From Paenibacillus sp. Marseille-Q4541 (GTDB lineage Bacteria > Bacillota > Bacilli > Paenibacillales > Paenibacillaceae), in the NCBI RefSeq assembly GCF_018310695.1, contig NZ_JAGXCY010000007.1, positions 155,254-219,253 on the forward strand: 64,000 bases of DNA, read 5' to 3'. The position numbers and the translations under genes are program-made. Shown one piece after another: positions 53,594 to 62,509 of this stretch (the first letter of the stretch is position 1; every line of letters starts with the position of its first letter). The notes beneath the pieces were generated by a model. It did not search any database. It had not been told where the DNA came from and worked only from the letters and a program-made list of their open reading frames with translations.

Positions 53594-53622
53594 TTGACAA
53601 AAAGTTGACGTCAACTTATATT
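53594..53622 (+). promoter_or_regulatory. ctaC operon promoter
   Basis: TTGACA (53594-53599), 17-bp spacer, TATATT (53617-53622). ~120 bp before the ctaC start. Near-consensus, with the palindrome in its spacer. Confidence 0.7.
53602..53617. promoter_or_regulatory. Perfect 16-bp palindrome in the ctaC promoter spacer (probable operator)
   Basis: AAGTTGACGTCAACTT is fully self-complementary and fills almost exactly the spacer between -35 and -10, the classic place for a repressor to block polymerase. The regulator is unknown. Confidence 0.7.
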
Positions 53623-53740
53623 TAATAAGTGATTGTATTAATTTACAGGATTACAACAAAGGTACTAGAGCAGGTAGAATACTCGCTTTTTGGAACCAGA
53701 TGGTAATCAGCGAAAATGGGAAAAGTGGGGTAGATAGGTG

Positions 53741-54823
53741 ATGAAAAGGTGGCAGTACGGAAAACGAATCCTCCTTTTACTGACAGCATTCTCTTTATTG
53801 TTGTTGTCCGCTTGTGGTCGAGAGGATTTATCTGTAATGAACCCGCAAGGTCCTGTAGCGCAAGGTCAACTTGATTTGATGAAACTTGCCATTACGATCA
53901 TGATCGTTGTACTGCTCGTGGTTTTTGCGATTGCAGCCTACGTATTGGTCAAGTTCAGACGTAAAAAAGGGCAGACCGAAGTTCCAGAACAAGTAGAAGG
54001 AAATTTCAAGCTTGAGGTTATCTGGACTGTGATTCCACTCATCCTTGTTATTGTATTGGCCGTTCCTACTGTTCAACAGCTCTCCGCATTAGGTAAAGAC
54101 TACACCAAAGACGAAAATGCCCTTCAGGTAAAAGTAACTGCTCATCAGTATTGGTGGGAATTCAGTTATCCTGATCTGGGTGTGACGACCGCACAAGATC
54201 TTATTATTCCAACCGACAAGACCATTTCATTTGTTCTTAACAGTAGTGATGTAGTTCACTCCTTCTGGGTCCCATCCCTATCCGGTAAGATGGATACGAA
54301 CTTTGCAGGGGATGAAGACAAGAAAGGGACTACGAACAAATTTCATTTCTCTGCACCGAATGAAGGCGTTTACCGAGGTAAGTGCGCAGAGTTATGCGGT
54401 GCATCTCATGCTTTCATGGAATTTAAAGTGAAATCGGTAAGCCCTGACGAGTTCGACAAATGGGTTGCTTCTATGAAAGCACCAGCAGTGCTTCCAGAAG
54501 ATGCACAGCTAGCAGAGAAATTCAAATCCGCTTGCCTCTCTTGCCATGCTGTCGGAGATCAAGGGATTGCAGTTGGCCCGAATTTGACAGGAATCGGCAG
54601 CAGAGAGTCTGTAGCCAGTATGCTTCTGAACGAACGTGAAGGCCAGGAGGGAGCTTCTGTAGAGGATAACCTCAAAGAGTGGCTTCATAATCCGCAGAAG
54701 GTTAAGCCAGGAAATCAGATGCCTGACCCAAGCGAACTGGGACTAACTACAGATGAAGTTGATGCAATTGCTGAATACTTGGCGGGCTACAAGCTTGATT
54801 ATGAAACGAACAGCGCGGATTGA
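53741..54823 (+). CDS. ctaC: Cytochrome caa3 oxidase subunit II with fused cytochrome c domain
   Basis: 360 aa lipoprotein (LLLSAC lipobox). Two membrane helices (TIMIVVLLVVFAIAAYVLV; VIWTVIPLILVIVLAVPTV), then the CuA domain: QYWWEFSYPDL, SDVVHSFWVPSLSGKMD and GKCAELCGASHAFM, containing the two Cys, His, Glu-carbonyl and Met ligands. The C-terminal cytochrome c domain has CLSCH and a distal Met in GNQMPDP. The fusion marks a caa3 type oxidase. Start ATG at 53741; an adjacent GTG three bases earlier is possible. Receives electrons from cytochrome c and feeds CtaD. Confidence 0.95.
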   Translation: MKRWQYGKRILLLLTAFSLLLLSACGREDLSVMNPQGPVAQGQLDLMKLAITIMIVVLLVVFAIAAYVLVKFRRKKGQTEVPEQVEGNFKLEVIWTVIPLILVIVLAVPTVQQLSALGKDYTKDENALQVKVTAHQYWWEFSYPDLGVTTAQDLIIPTDKTISFVLNSSDVVHSFWVPSLSGKMDTNFAGDEDKKGTTNKFHFSAPNEGVYRGKCAELCGASHAFMEFKVKSVSPDEFDKWVASMKAPAVLPEDAQLAEKFKSACLSCHAVGDQGIAVGPNLTGIGSRESVASMLLNEREGQEGASVEDNLKEWLHNPQKVKPGNQMPDPSELGLTTDEVDAIAEYLAGYKLDYETNSAD

Positions 54824-54840
54824 GAAGGAGGTACACAACG

Positions 54841-56730
54841 TTGGCTCACGCTCATACGGTTAAACGGCATACCGGACTGATGGATTGGATTACGACGGTA
54901 GACCACAAGAAAATTGCAGTACTTTATTTAGTAGCAGGCGCACTGTTTTTTGGTATCGGCGGTATTGAAGCGATCCTGATCCGTATCCAGCTGATGGAAC
55001 CATACAACACGCTAGTTTCTACACAGGTATTTAACGAACTAATCACAATGCATGGTACGACGATGATCTTCCTAGGTGTCATGCCGATCATCTTTGCTTT
55101 TATGAATGCAGTCATTCCTCTCCAAATTGGGGCTCGGGACGTAGCGTTTCCATTCCTTAATGCACTAGGTTTCTGGACCTTTCTCTTCGGAGGAATCCTG
55201 CTGAATCTGAGCTGGGTGATGGGCGGTGCCCCGGATGCGGGATGGACTTCCTATGTGCCGCTGGCAAGTTCAGCCTATAGTGAAACTCATGGGGTTGATT
55301 TTTATACCATTGGGCTGCAGATTGCCGGTTTGGGTACGCTGATCGGGGGGATTAACTTCCTCGCTACGATTATTACGATGCGTGCACCAGGTATGTCCTT
55401 CATGCGGATGCCGATGTTTGCTTGGACTACATTTATTACATCTGCTATCATCCTTTTTGCTTTTCCAGCGATTACAGTAGGACTTGTCCTACTTACTTTT
55501 GACCGGATTCTGGGTGCTAACTTCTTCAGTGTAGAAGGTGGCGGTAACCCCGTATTATGGCAACATATTTTCTGGATCTTCGGTCATCCAGAGGTGTATA
55601 TCCTGATATTGCCGGCGTTCGGTATTATTTCAGAAGTTATTCCTACCTTCTCTAGAAAAAGATTGTTTGGCTACAGCTCCATGGTATTTGCAACGATCCT
55701 GATTGCGTTCCTTGGATTCATGGTATGGGCGCATCATATGTTTACAACAGGGCTGGGCACCATTGCTAATGCATTGTTTTCCATTTCAACCATGTTGATT
55801 GCTGTGCCAACCGGAATTAAGATATTTAACTGGCTGTTTACGATGTGGGGAGGACAGATCCGCTTTACAACAGCAAACTTGTATGCGATCGGTTTTATAC
55901 CTACTTTTGTAATGGGTGGGGTGACGGGTGTAATGCTTGCATCAGCGCCTGCAGACTTCCAGTTCCATGATACATATTTCGTTGTAGCACACTTTCACTA
56001 TGTTATTGTGGGTGGTCTCGTTCTGGGGATCTTCTCGGGCCTCCACTACTGGTGGCCAAAAATGTTTGGACGTCTTCTTAACGAGACGCTCGGCAAGATT
56101 ACATTCTGGTTCTTCATTATTGGATTCCATCTTACATTCTTCGTGCAGCATTTCCTCGGTCTCTTGGGAATGCAGCGCCGGGTTGCAACCTATGCGCCAA
56201 ATCAAGGATTTGACGAACTGAACTATATCAGTACCATCGGTGCGTTCCTGATGGGTGTTGGCGTTATTTTGTTCCTGATCAATGTGGTGATTACTTCTAG
56301 AAAACCAGCTGATGCACCTAACGATCCTTGGGAAGACGGTCGTACATTGGAATGGTCTATTCCATCTCCGCCTCCGGAACACAACTTTACGCAAATTCCG
56401 CTGGTGCGTGGTATCGATGCATGGTGGAAAGAAAAAATGGCAGGCAATACAGAAATGACACCGGCAGAGCCGATCGGTCCTATTCATATGCCTTCTGCAA
56501 CACCACTTCCATTCCTGATGTCAGTAGGGATATTTATTGCAGGTTTGGGTCTGATGTTCTCGAACGATGATTTTGGCAACGGATTTATGAACTTCATGTT
56601 CAACAACTATATCGTTGTTATTATCGGTCTTGTCGTTACGTTCGGTTCAATGGCAGCACGTTCCTTGTTCGATGACCATGGATGGCATATTGATCCGGAG
56701 GAACTGGAAGATAAGGGGGCAAAAGTATGA
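54841..56730 (+). CDS. ctaD: Cytochrome caa3 oxidase subunit I
   Basis: 629 aa, 14 or so membrane helices; binds low-spin haem a and the haem a3-CuB centre that reduces oxygen. Motifs: TVDHKKIAVLYL, MHGTTMIFLGVMP (haem-ligand His), HIFWIFGHPEVYILILPAFG (CuB His and the cross-linked Tyr), MVWAHHMFTTGLG, and HDTYFVVAHFHYVIVGG (haem ligands). TTG at 54841 is chosen, 7 bp after GAAGGAGGT. It ends in an ATGA overlap with ctaE. Confidence 0.96.
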   Translation: MAHAHTVKRHTGLMDWITTVDHKKIAVLYLVAGALFFGIGGIEAILIRIQLMEPYNTLVSTQVFNELITMHGTTMIFLGVMPIIFAFMNAVIPLQIGARDVAFPFLNALGFWTFLFGGILLNLSWVMGGAPDAGWTSYVPLASSAYSETHGVDFYTIGLQIAGLGTLIGGINFLATIITMRAPGMSFMRMPMFAWTTFITSAIILFAFPAITVGLVLLTFDRILGANFFSVEGGGNPVLWQHIFWIFGHPEVYILILPAFGIISEVIPTFSRKRLFGYSSMVFATILIAFLGFMVWAHHMFTTGLGTIANALFSISTMLIAVPTGIKIFNWLFTMWGGQIRFTTANLYAIGFIPTFVMGGVTGVMLASAPADFQFHDTYFVVAHFHYVIVGGLVLGIFSGLHYWWPKMFGRLLNETLGKITFWFFIIGFHLTFFVQHFLGLLGMQRRVATYAPNQGFDELNYISTIGAFLMGVGVILFLINVVITSRKPADAPNDPWEDGRTLEWSIPSPPPEHNFTQIPLVRGIDAWWKEKMAGNTEMTPAEPIGPIHMPSATPLPFLMSVGIFIAGLGLMFSNDDFGNGFMNFMFNNYIVVIIGLVVTFGSMAARSLFDDHGWHIDPEELEDKGAKV

Positions 56731-57353
56731 GTGCACCACATACAGAAGCTGTAAACGGTCAGCTGCCTCACGAGCCTGAAAAAGCAACACTGGAGGGCCG
56801 CAACAAGGTACTAGGTTTCTGGCTTTTCCTTGGAGGAGAATCGGTACTGTTTGGTACATTGTTTGCTACCTTCCTTGCACTGCGTAATCAGACAGTAGAG
56901 GGACCAACAGCAAATGAACTGTTCCATCTGCCCCTCGTGGCAGCAGCAACATTTATCCTATTAGTCAGTAGTTTAACGAGCGTTTTCGCGATTCAAGCGA
57001 TGCACAAACATAACGTTAAGAAGCTTATCCTTTGGCTTATCGTCACTGTAGTCCTTGGACTTGGTTTCCTTGGTTTAGAGATTTATGAGTTTTACGAATA
57101 TGTGGTACACAAAAACTTCGGTATGACGACCAGTGCGTTTAGTTCCGCCTTCTTTACACTCGTTGGGTTCCACGGGGCTCACGTAGCGTTTGGTATAGCT
57201 TGGATTGGCATGCTAATTGGACAGCTGTACAAAAAAGGATTAACGGTCGTAACCGCACCAAAGATATATGTGTCCGCAATTTACTGGCACTTTATCGATG
57301 TGGTCTGGGTGTTCATCTTTACGGTCGTTTATCTGCTGGGAAAGGTGGTTTAA
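56727..57353 (+). CDS. ctaE: Cytochrome caa3 oxidase subunit III
   Basis: 208 aa, five to six helices (five strong), the bacterial form. Markers: NKVLGFWLFLGGESVLFGTLFATFL, FFTLVGFHGAHVAFGIAWIG, and IYWHFIDVVWVFIFTVVYL (conserved YWHFVDxVWxxLFxxxY-type motif). Stabilises subunit I. Starts within the ctaD stop codon. Confidence 0.95.
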   Translation: MSAPHTEAVNGQLPHEPEKATLEGRNKVLGFWLFLGGESVLFGTLFATFLALRNQTVEGPTANELFHLPLVAAATFILLVSSLTSVFAIQAMHKHNVKKLILWLIVTVVLGLGFLGLEIYEFYEYVVHKNFGMTTSAFSSAFFTLVGFHGAHVAFGIAWIGMLIGQLYKKGLTVVTAPKIYVSAIYWHFIDVVWVFIFTVVYLLGKVV

Positions 57354-57356
57354 TCC

Positions 57357-57677
57357 ATGGCAAGTCATGATCAGGCTGGCAATGACAGCGTCAAGCATCG
57401 CCACCGCCCGGAAGGGCCGCAAAAGCATGTGGTCGCCTTTATTTTCTCCATTGTCTTAACACTGATTGCCTTTGGAGCTGTTGCTGCAGGAGGAGTTAAC
57501 AACTCCTTTACCGTCATTCTTTTGCTTACCATGGCGATACTGCAGGTTATTATCCAACTGGCTTACTGGATGCACATGAAGGACAAAGGACATTTTATTC
57601 CCATTCTCTTTCTGGCATTCGGATTTTTCGTGGCCTTTACGGCCATTATTACCGCGTTACTTTGGGTATGGTGGTAA
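57357..57677 (+). CDS. ctaF: Cytochrome caa3 oxidase subunit IV
   Basis: 106 aa, three membrane helices after a His-rich head (KHRHRPEGPQKHVVAFIFS). Includes VTLIAFGAVAAG-type helix 1, IILLLTMAILQVIIQLAYWMHM (helix 2, with WMHMKDKGH typical for subunit IV), and a third helix. Begins 3 bp past ctaE. Ends 12 bp before a terminator. Confidence 0.93.
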   Translation: MASHDQAGNDSVKHRHRPEGPQKHVVAFIFSIVLTLIAFGAVAAGGVNNSFTVILLLTMAILQVIIQLAYWMHMKDKGHFIPILFLAFGFFVAFTAIITALLWVWW

Positions 57678-57689
57678 GTACAGTAGAAG

Positions 57690-57715
57690 GCGGCGAATCT
57701 TTTCGCCGCTTTTTC
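57690..57715 (+). terminator. Terminator between ctaF and ctaG
   Basis: GCGGCGAA (57690-57697) pairs with TTCGCCGC (57701-57708), then TTTTTC. Suggests lower or separate expression of ctaG. Confidence 0.75.
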
Positions 57716-57769
57716 TCATTTTCATAAAGCCATTTATTTACTGTCATGATGTAAGGCAGGAGGGAAAAT

Positions 57770-58681
57770 ATGCTCGGTTTACAGTATTTCAGTTTTGAGG
57801 ATTTATGGAGCCCTTTGTTTTTGGCCTTCATGCTCATACTTATTGCTCTTTATTTTGTTCTGGTAGGACCACTTGCAGATCGTGTACCTAGGAGTGAGAA
57901 AGCGACCAACTGGCAAAAGTTCATGTTCGTCAGCGGCATATTCATTCTCTATATGGCGCAAGGAGGACCCATTAGTTTTCTTGGACACACCATGTTTACC
58001 TTTCATATGATCAGTATGGCGTTATCGTACATCGTAGCTCCGCCGCTTCTGATGAGAGGGATTCCGGCTTGGGTCTGGAGAAAAGTACTGGACTATAAGC
58101 CACTACAATGGTTTTCTTTTTTGGCAAAACCGATTGTTGCGGCACTCGTATTTAACGGATTATTTTCGATCTATCATATTCCGGTTGTACATGACTACGT
58201 CATGCTGAACTTTACGGTTCATCGGCTTTATTACATCGTACTGTTCATTGCTTCGATACTCATGTGGGGATCACTTGTGCATCCCGTACCTGAACGAGAC
58301 AGAGGATCAGGCCTAGCCAAAATCGGGTTTATTTTTCTGAACATGGTACTGCTTACGCCTGCTTGCGGACTCATTATTTTTGCTACGGAACCGCTTTATG
58401 AGACGTACAGCAATCCGAATGTTTGGGTCGCTGCCATGGGCTATTGTTTCTCAGGTGATCCTGCGGTATTGCTGCAAACGTTCGGGGGACCGTCTTACTT
58501 CAATTTGTTACCAAATGCACAGCAGGATCAACAAGTAGGCGGGGTTATTATGAAGATGATCCAGGAAGTTATTTTTGGCATTATGCTCGCATACGTCTTT
58601 TTTCAGTGGTACAAGAAAGAACAGCGTGAAGAGGAAGATATCATGCCAACTGCATCTGTATCAGGTAAATCTGAAGGATAA
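57770..58681 (+). CDS. ctaG: Cytochrome c oxidase assembly factor CtaG
   Basis: 303 aa, seven or so helices, Caa3_CtaG family; needed for caa3 assembly, with copper delivery to CuB suggested. Signature stretches: MAQGGPISFLGHTMFTFHMISMALSYIVAPPLLMRGIPAWVWR (core GHTMFTFHMISMALSYIVAPP), FNGLFSIYHIPVVHDYVML, and HRLYYIVLFIASILMWGSLVHP, with conserved His residues. AGGAGGG precedes the ATG. Confidence 0.93.
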   Translation: MLGLQYFSFEDLWSPLFLAFMLILIALYFVLVGPLADRVPRSEKATNWQKFMFVSGIFILYMAQGGPISFLGHTMFTFHMISMALSYIVAPPLLMRGIPAWVWRKVLDYKPLQWFSFLAKPIVAALVFNGLFSIYHIPVVHDYVMLNFTVHRLYYIVLFIASILMWGSLVHPVPERDRGSGLAKIGFIFLNMVLLTPACGLIIFATEPLYETYSNPNVWVAAMGYCFSGDPAVLLQTFGGPSYFNLLPNAQQDQQVGGVIMKMIQEVIFGIMLAYVFFQWYKKEQREEEDIMPTASVSGKSEG

Positions 58682-58733
58682 CTTGAAGTCATCATAAAAG
58701 TCTCCAGCATGAAGGACACAAGGGGGAAGGAAT

Positions 58734-59198
58734 ATGGATTTATATTTTTGGCTACCGACACTGAGTACGGCTTTTATCGTGATTAGTGCCGTACTCGTGG
58801 GGATTGGCTGGGTACTGATTATCCAGGGGAAACGAGAGGCGCATAAGAAAATGATGCTTGCAGGTGCCTGGGCGGCTATTTTGTTCTTCATTATCTACAT
58901 GTCACGAACCGTCATCGTTGGAAATACAGCTTGGGGTGGACCGGATCATTTGAAAACATTCTATCAAGTTTTCCTAATTTTCCACATCGTGATGGCTACT
59001 GTAGCCGCTGTTTTTGGAATTACAACGCTCGTCTGGGGTTTCAAAGCAAAGTATGCGAAACATAGACGACTTGGAAGAGTAACGTCCATGATCTGGTTTT
59101 TTACGGCAATAACAGGTGTTATTGTGTATACTCTGCTGTACGTGTTATATCCGGGAGGACATACCAAACCAGTGTGGGAAGTTATTATAGGCGCTTAA
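58734..59198 (+). CDS. DUF420 membrane protein (YozB/CtaM-like)
   Basis: 154 aa, four to five helices. Markers: WLPTLSTAFIVISAVLVGIGW, KREAHKKMMLAGAWAAILFF (H-K-K-M motif), GPDHLKTFYQVFLIFHIVMA with His residues, and KHRRLGRVTSMIWFFTAITGV. DUF420 proteins commonly end cta operons and assist oxidase assembly (CtaM in Staphylococcus). GGGGGAAGG precedes the ATG. Confidence 0.9.
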   Translation: MDLYFWLPTLSTAFIVISAVLVGIGWVLIIQGKREAHKKMMLAGAWAAILFFIIYMSRTVIVGNTAWGGPDHLKTFYQVFLIFHIVMATVAAVFGITTLVWGFKAKYAKHRRLGRVTSMIWFFTAITGVIVYTLLYVLYPGGHTKPVWEVIIGA

Positions 59199-59270
59199 TG
59201 AGCTTAAAGATTTATAGGGTGAAAGGTTTAGCTAATTGGTAATTAACTAATTGAATAATAGAAGCAAATG

Positions 59271-59297
59271 AAAAGGGGACAAGAGTCCCCTTTTTTT
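59271..59297 (+). terminator. Rho-independent terminator of the cta region
   Basis: AAAAGGGGAC (59271-59280) pairs with GTCCCCTTTT (59285-59294) with three more T residues. Confidence 0.9.
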
Positions 59298-59423
59298 ATG
59301 TTTGCAATCAGAGACATGGTTCTAATTGAGAGTATCGACGGTAGACACAACGCAATTTGCTTGCCCGGCAACTCCGCTCAAAGAACGCGAGATGGGATAT
59401 TTGTTTTTTATTGGAAAAAGAAG

Positions 59424-59453
59424 TTGACATGGATAAGTTTTGGTTTGTATACT
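59424..59453 (+). promoter_or_regulatory. Promoter of the YtrA-type ABC operon
   Basis: TTGACA (59424-59429), 18-bp spacer, TATACT (59448-59453). Confidence 0.7.
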
Positions 59454-59475
59454 GTGTATAAAGATATATACAGTA
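59450..59475. promoter_or_regulatory. Probable operator of the GntR/YtrA-type repressor
   Basis: TACTGTGTATA (59450-59460) and TATATACAGTA (59465-59475) are inverted at 10 of 11 positions around AAGA. It covers the -10 box and start point, and matches the TGTA/TACA-rich style of YtrA-subfamily sites. Confidence 0.7.
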
Positions 59476-59507
59476 ATCACACCTAGTTTGATGGAGGGAT
59501 TCACATC

Positions 59508-60239
59508 ATGACTTCAAGAGGTTGGAAACAGGCTTGGTGGGTGGCCAAAAGTGAACTGAAGAGAGATCGGCTGAATTGGATATGGACGATCCTTTTTACG
59601 CTATACACCGCTGCAATTAGTGGTAGTTTCATTTCTGGTATCGGAACAAGAACCGTAGAAGATAAGATACATACGGTGGTTTCAGACAATATGTTCTTAT
59701 TTTTTGTTCCGTATCTAGGCTTTTTTTTATCGAGAAGGTCATTCCGTTATTTACAAGATGATTCGTATACGCAGATGTTATCGTATATGAGAAGACTGCC
59801 AATTCCGGCAGTAACCATTCTGTGGAACCGCATATTTCAAATGTTGATTACTTTTGTGGTGAACAGTGTTTTCTTTTTTACCGTGATCTATTTTCTTGTA
59901 CTTCGGGCAGAACATTTTCGGTTGGATCAGGTTCTAGCCTTCGCACTACTATGGATTGGATATGGAGTTATCTTGAACTCATTTTTCATCTACTGGGAAT
60001 TCTTAGTGAGAGGGAAAGTTTATTTTATTTTTAGCATGTTAGGTCTATTTGTAATCATCTTGTGTACCATCGTAACAGCCATTCTGGATTGGAACTTGAT
60101 TCAGTTCACGGTAGATCACAGCAAACAGTGGGGACTACTTGCTCCAGGGATGTGGATCATGATCCTAGCTGGAATCCTCATGATGGCACTGGTCTTCCAA
60201 ATGGTTAAGAGACAACTGTTAAGACGCGACTTGAGCTAA
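59508..60239 (+). CDS. Membrane protein, probable ABC-2 type permease of the YtrA-type operon
   Basis: 243 aa, six hydrophobic segments, no signal peptide. Begins SRGWKQAWWVAKSELKRDRL followed by the first helix; later YLQDDSYTQMLSYMRRLPIPA, a loop I recall from permeases next to YtrA-like regulators. No named family could be assigned. First gene behind the operator, 40 bp ahead of the GntR gene. It likely forms the transporter with the ATPase at 60684. Confidence 0.7.
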   Translation: MTSRGWKQAWWVAKSELKRDRLNWIWTILFTLYTAAISGSFISGIGTRTVEDKIHTVVSDNMFLFFVPYLGFFLSRRSFRYLQDDSYTQMLSYMRRLPIPAVTILWNRIFQMLITFVVNSVFFFTVIYFLVLRAEHFRLDQVLAFALLWIGYGVILNSFFIYWEFLVRGKVYFIFSMLGLFVIILCTIVTAILDWNLIQFTVDHSKQWGLLAPGMWIMILAGILMMALVFQMVKRQLLRRDLS

Positions 60240-60279
60240 TAAAATCAATGAATTATCAAGGCAAAGGGGGGCGCATCCC

Positions 60280-60681
60280 GTGAATATACCTATACAGATC
60301 AATGAGAATAGCGCTGAGCCCTTATATCACCAAATTGAGAGTCAATTACGTTCTCTTATTATTACAGGCCAAATCAAGGAGGGGACATTATTGCCTTCCA
60401 TTCGGGAATTTGCGGGTGATCTCAGTTGTAGTGTCATTACCGTCCGAAGAGTATATCAGGATTTGGAGAATGAGGGATTACTTCGTACCAAGCAAGGTAC
60501 AGGGACCTTTGTTGCCCAGGTAGGGATAGAAAAAAGGGACAATTATAAACAATCTGCAGTAAGGCAGGCGCTAATTCAGGCGGCTAAAGTAGGCATATCC
60601 GTTGGTAGCTCACGAGAAGATCTGGAACGCTGGTTCTCTGAAGTGATTACCGAAATCTACGAGGAGAAGGAGGAGGGATAG
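60280..60681 (+). CDS. GntR-family regulator, YtrA subfamily
   Basis: 133 aa, GTG start after GGGGGG. N-terminal winged helix: PLYHQIESQLRSLIITGQIKEGTLLPSIREF with SVITVRRVYQDLENEGLLRTKQGTGTFV (quoted core ITVRRVYQDLENEGLL). The short C-terminal ~50 residues without an effector domain mark the YtrA subfamily, which represses linked ABC transporters under cell-envelope antibiotic stress. The inverted repeat at 59450-59475 is its likely target. Ends 2 bp before the ATPase. Confidence 0.9.
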   Translation: MNIPIQINENSAEPLYHQIESQLRSLIITGQIKEGTLLPSIREFAGDLSCSVITVRRVYQDLENEGLLRTKQGTGTFVAQVGIEKRDNYKQSAVRQALIQAAKVGISVGSSREDLERWFSEVITEIYEEKEEG

Positions 60682-60683
60682 GG

Positions 60684-61610
60684 ATGACAGAAGAGTTAGT
60701 AATCTCCATGAAAGGCGTATATAAATCACGAAAAGACAAGACGATCGGTCCCATTCATTTGGAGCTGCTGGCAGGATATATATATGCAATCGTCGGGCCA
60801 AACGGTTCAGGAAAAACTACGCTCCTCAGTATGCTCCAGAAGGTCGTGCTGCCTGAATCAGGACACATTATATGGTTTGGTGAACAGTATGATAAGGAAG
60901 AGCTTCCAACTTCCGTTCGTGAAAGAATAGGCTGGGTTACCGAGTATTCAAGCCCTGAGGAAGATAGACTCACCGTAGAAGAAGCGGCTGCATTTCGGGC
61001 ATTCTGGTATCCGAATTGGGATACAGATCTTTTTGAAGAGTTACTAACGAAGTTTGAAGTTCCCCGCACGACCCGATTAAAGAAAATGTCTAAGGGGGAA
61101 CGGCGAAAGTTCGAAATTGCGGCTGCGCTTGCGGTTCGGCCCAAACTGCTTATTTTGGATGAGCCATCTTCTGGGCTAGACCCCTTCTCGTGGAAACAGA
61201 TGATAACGGAACTACAGTTATTCATGCAACAAGGGAATACCACCATTATTATTGCGACGCATATCGTGGATGAGGTTAAAAAGCTGGCCGATTACATTAT
61301 CCTGATGTATAAGGGACAGACGCTTGGCATGGTGGAAAAGGATCTTTTGCTGGATAGCTGGCGAGAGATCTGGTACGAAGGGGATATTAAACCGGCCCAT
61401 TTGCCAGGTGTTGTGGAATGGTCAGAAGAAAGTGAACGTATCCGTAGTATTGTAACAACGCGTGCAGGAGATGTCCTTGAAGTACTTGAGGAGTCGGGAA
61501 TCCTACCGCTAAAGGCAAGAGTACTAGAACTCGACGAAGTGTTAATGTACTGGATTCAAGGTCATGGACCTGCAGGCTGGGAAATGAAAAAGGGGGAGAA
61601 TATCGAATGA
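60684..61610 (+). CDS. ABC transporter ATP-binding protein (YtrB-like)
   Basis: 308 aa. Walker A GPNGSGKTTLLSML, signature MSKGERRKFEIAAALAVRP, Walker B KLLILDEPSSGLDP, H-loop IIIATHIVDEVKKL. The C-terminal ~90 residues are a variable extension (REIWYEGDIKPAHLPGVVEW) that may read the partner permease. Overlaps the next start by four bases (ATGA). Confidence 0.92.
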   Translation: MTEELVISMKGVYKSRKDKTIGPIHLELLAGYIYAIVGPNGSGKTTLLSMLQKVVLPESGHIIWFGEQYDKEELPTSVRERIGWVTEYSSPEEDRLTVEEAAAFRAFWYPNWDTDLFEELLTKFEVPRTTRLKKMSKGERRKFEIAAALAVRPKLLILDEPSSGLDPFSWKQMITELQLFMQQGNTTIIIATHIVDEVKKLADYIILMYKGQTLGMVEKDLLLDSWREIWYEGDIKPAHLPGVVEWSEESERIRSIVTTRAGDVLEVLEESGILPLKARVLELDEVLMYWIQGHGPAGWEMKKGENIE

Positions 61611-62509
61611 ATCGACTTGAACTGAACCATGTAATGAAGCAATATGGAGACAAAACCGCTGTGAATGGAGTAACCCTGTCTGTAGAAGAAGGAGAAATCT
61701 ACGGATTACTTGGTGCCAATGGCGCTGGAAAAACTACGACGATGCGTATGGTTCTTGGTCTCATTTATCCTGATGGGGGGCAGATCAGATATAACGGAAA
61801 AGAATTTAGTCCCGAATTGCAGCAGTTAATGGGATATTTACCGGAAGAACGCGGGATGTATCCGAAAGTAAAAGTAAGCGAACAGATCAACTACTTGGGA
61901 CGTCTGCGCGGCATGTCAGCAAAGGATGCAGATGATAGTCTGAAATACTGGCTTGAGAAATTTGAAGTGCCTGAATATTATGACAAACGAATTGAAGAGC
62001 TCTCCAAAGGGAATCAGCAGAAAATGGGGTTCATCGCAGCGGTAGTACACCGCCCGCAAATTCTAATCTTGGATGAAGCATTCAGTGGTCTTGATCCGGT
62101 TAATGTAGAGTTGCTCAAATCTACAGTAAAAGAAATGCGGAATGAAGGTACTTCTATCTTGTTCTCCACACACCGAATGGAGCATGTCGAGGAATTGTGT
62201 AAAAATATTACGATTCTGCATCGTTCAAATACGGTGGTGGAAGGAAGCATTCAGGAGATCAAGACAAGGTATCCACGCGAGCATGTACGTCTTATAACAT
62301 CGGAAGAAGTAAGTGGTCTTGAAGCGATTTCTGGTGTTTCCAAAGTAGAACGAATGGAACGGGGTTATCTTATTACGATTAGTTCCCCGGATGCGGCCCA
62401 ACGTGTTCTGCAAAAGGCGCTACAAACAGCGACCGTGGAGCATTTTGAGATCAAAGAACCTACATTGAACCAAATCTTTATCAAGGAGGTAGGAACAGGA
62501 CATGAATAA
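61607..62509 (+). CDS. ABC transporter ATP-binding protein (NatA/YhaQ-like)
   Basis: 300 aa. Walker A GANGAGKTTTMRMVLG, signature LSKGNQQKMGFIAAVVH, Walker B ILILDEAFSGLDPVN, H-loop LFSTHRMEHVEELC. The C-terminal domain (TSEEVSGLEAISGVSKVER) is typical of YhaQ/NatA type exporters. It overlaps the permease gene by eight bases. Works with the following NatB-like permease. Confidence 0.93.
   Translation: MNRLELNHVMKQYGDKTAVNGVTLSVEEGEIYGLLGANGAGKTTTMRMVLGLIYPDGGQIRYNGKEFSPELQQLMGYLPEERGMYPKVKVSEQINYLGRLRGMSAKDADDSLKYWLEKFEVPEYYDKRIEELSKGNQQKMGFIAAVVHRPQILILDEAFSGLDPVNVELLKSTVKEMRNEGTSILFSTHRMEHVEELCKNITILHRSNTVVEGSIQEIKTRYPREHVRLITSEEVSGLEAISGVSKVERMERGYLITISSPDAAQRVLQKALQTATVEHFEIKEPTLNQIFIKEVGTGHE

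Larger units (their letters stand above)
53239..53740. other. Intergenic region before ctaC
   Basis: Contains the map terminator, a candidate 38-aa frame, and the ctaC promoter with a palindrome. No other element seen. Confidence 0.5.

Noticed and set aside
59268..59486. 72-codon frame covering the cta terminator and the ytr-type promoter
   Set aside because: Overlaps a clear terminator and promoter, and the product has no coding character.
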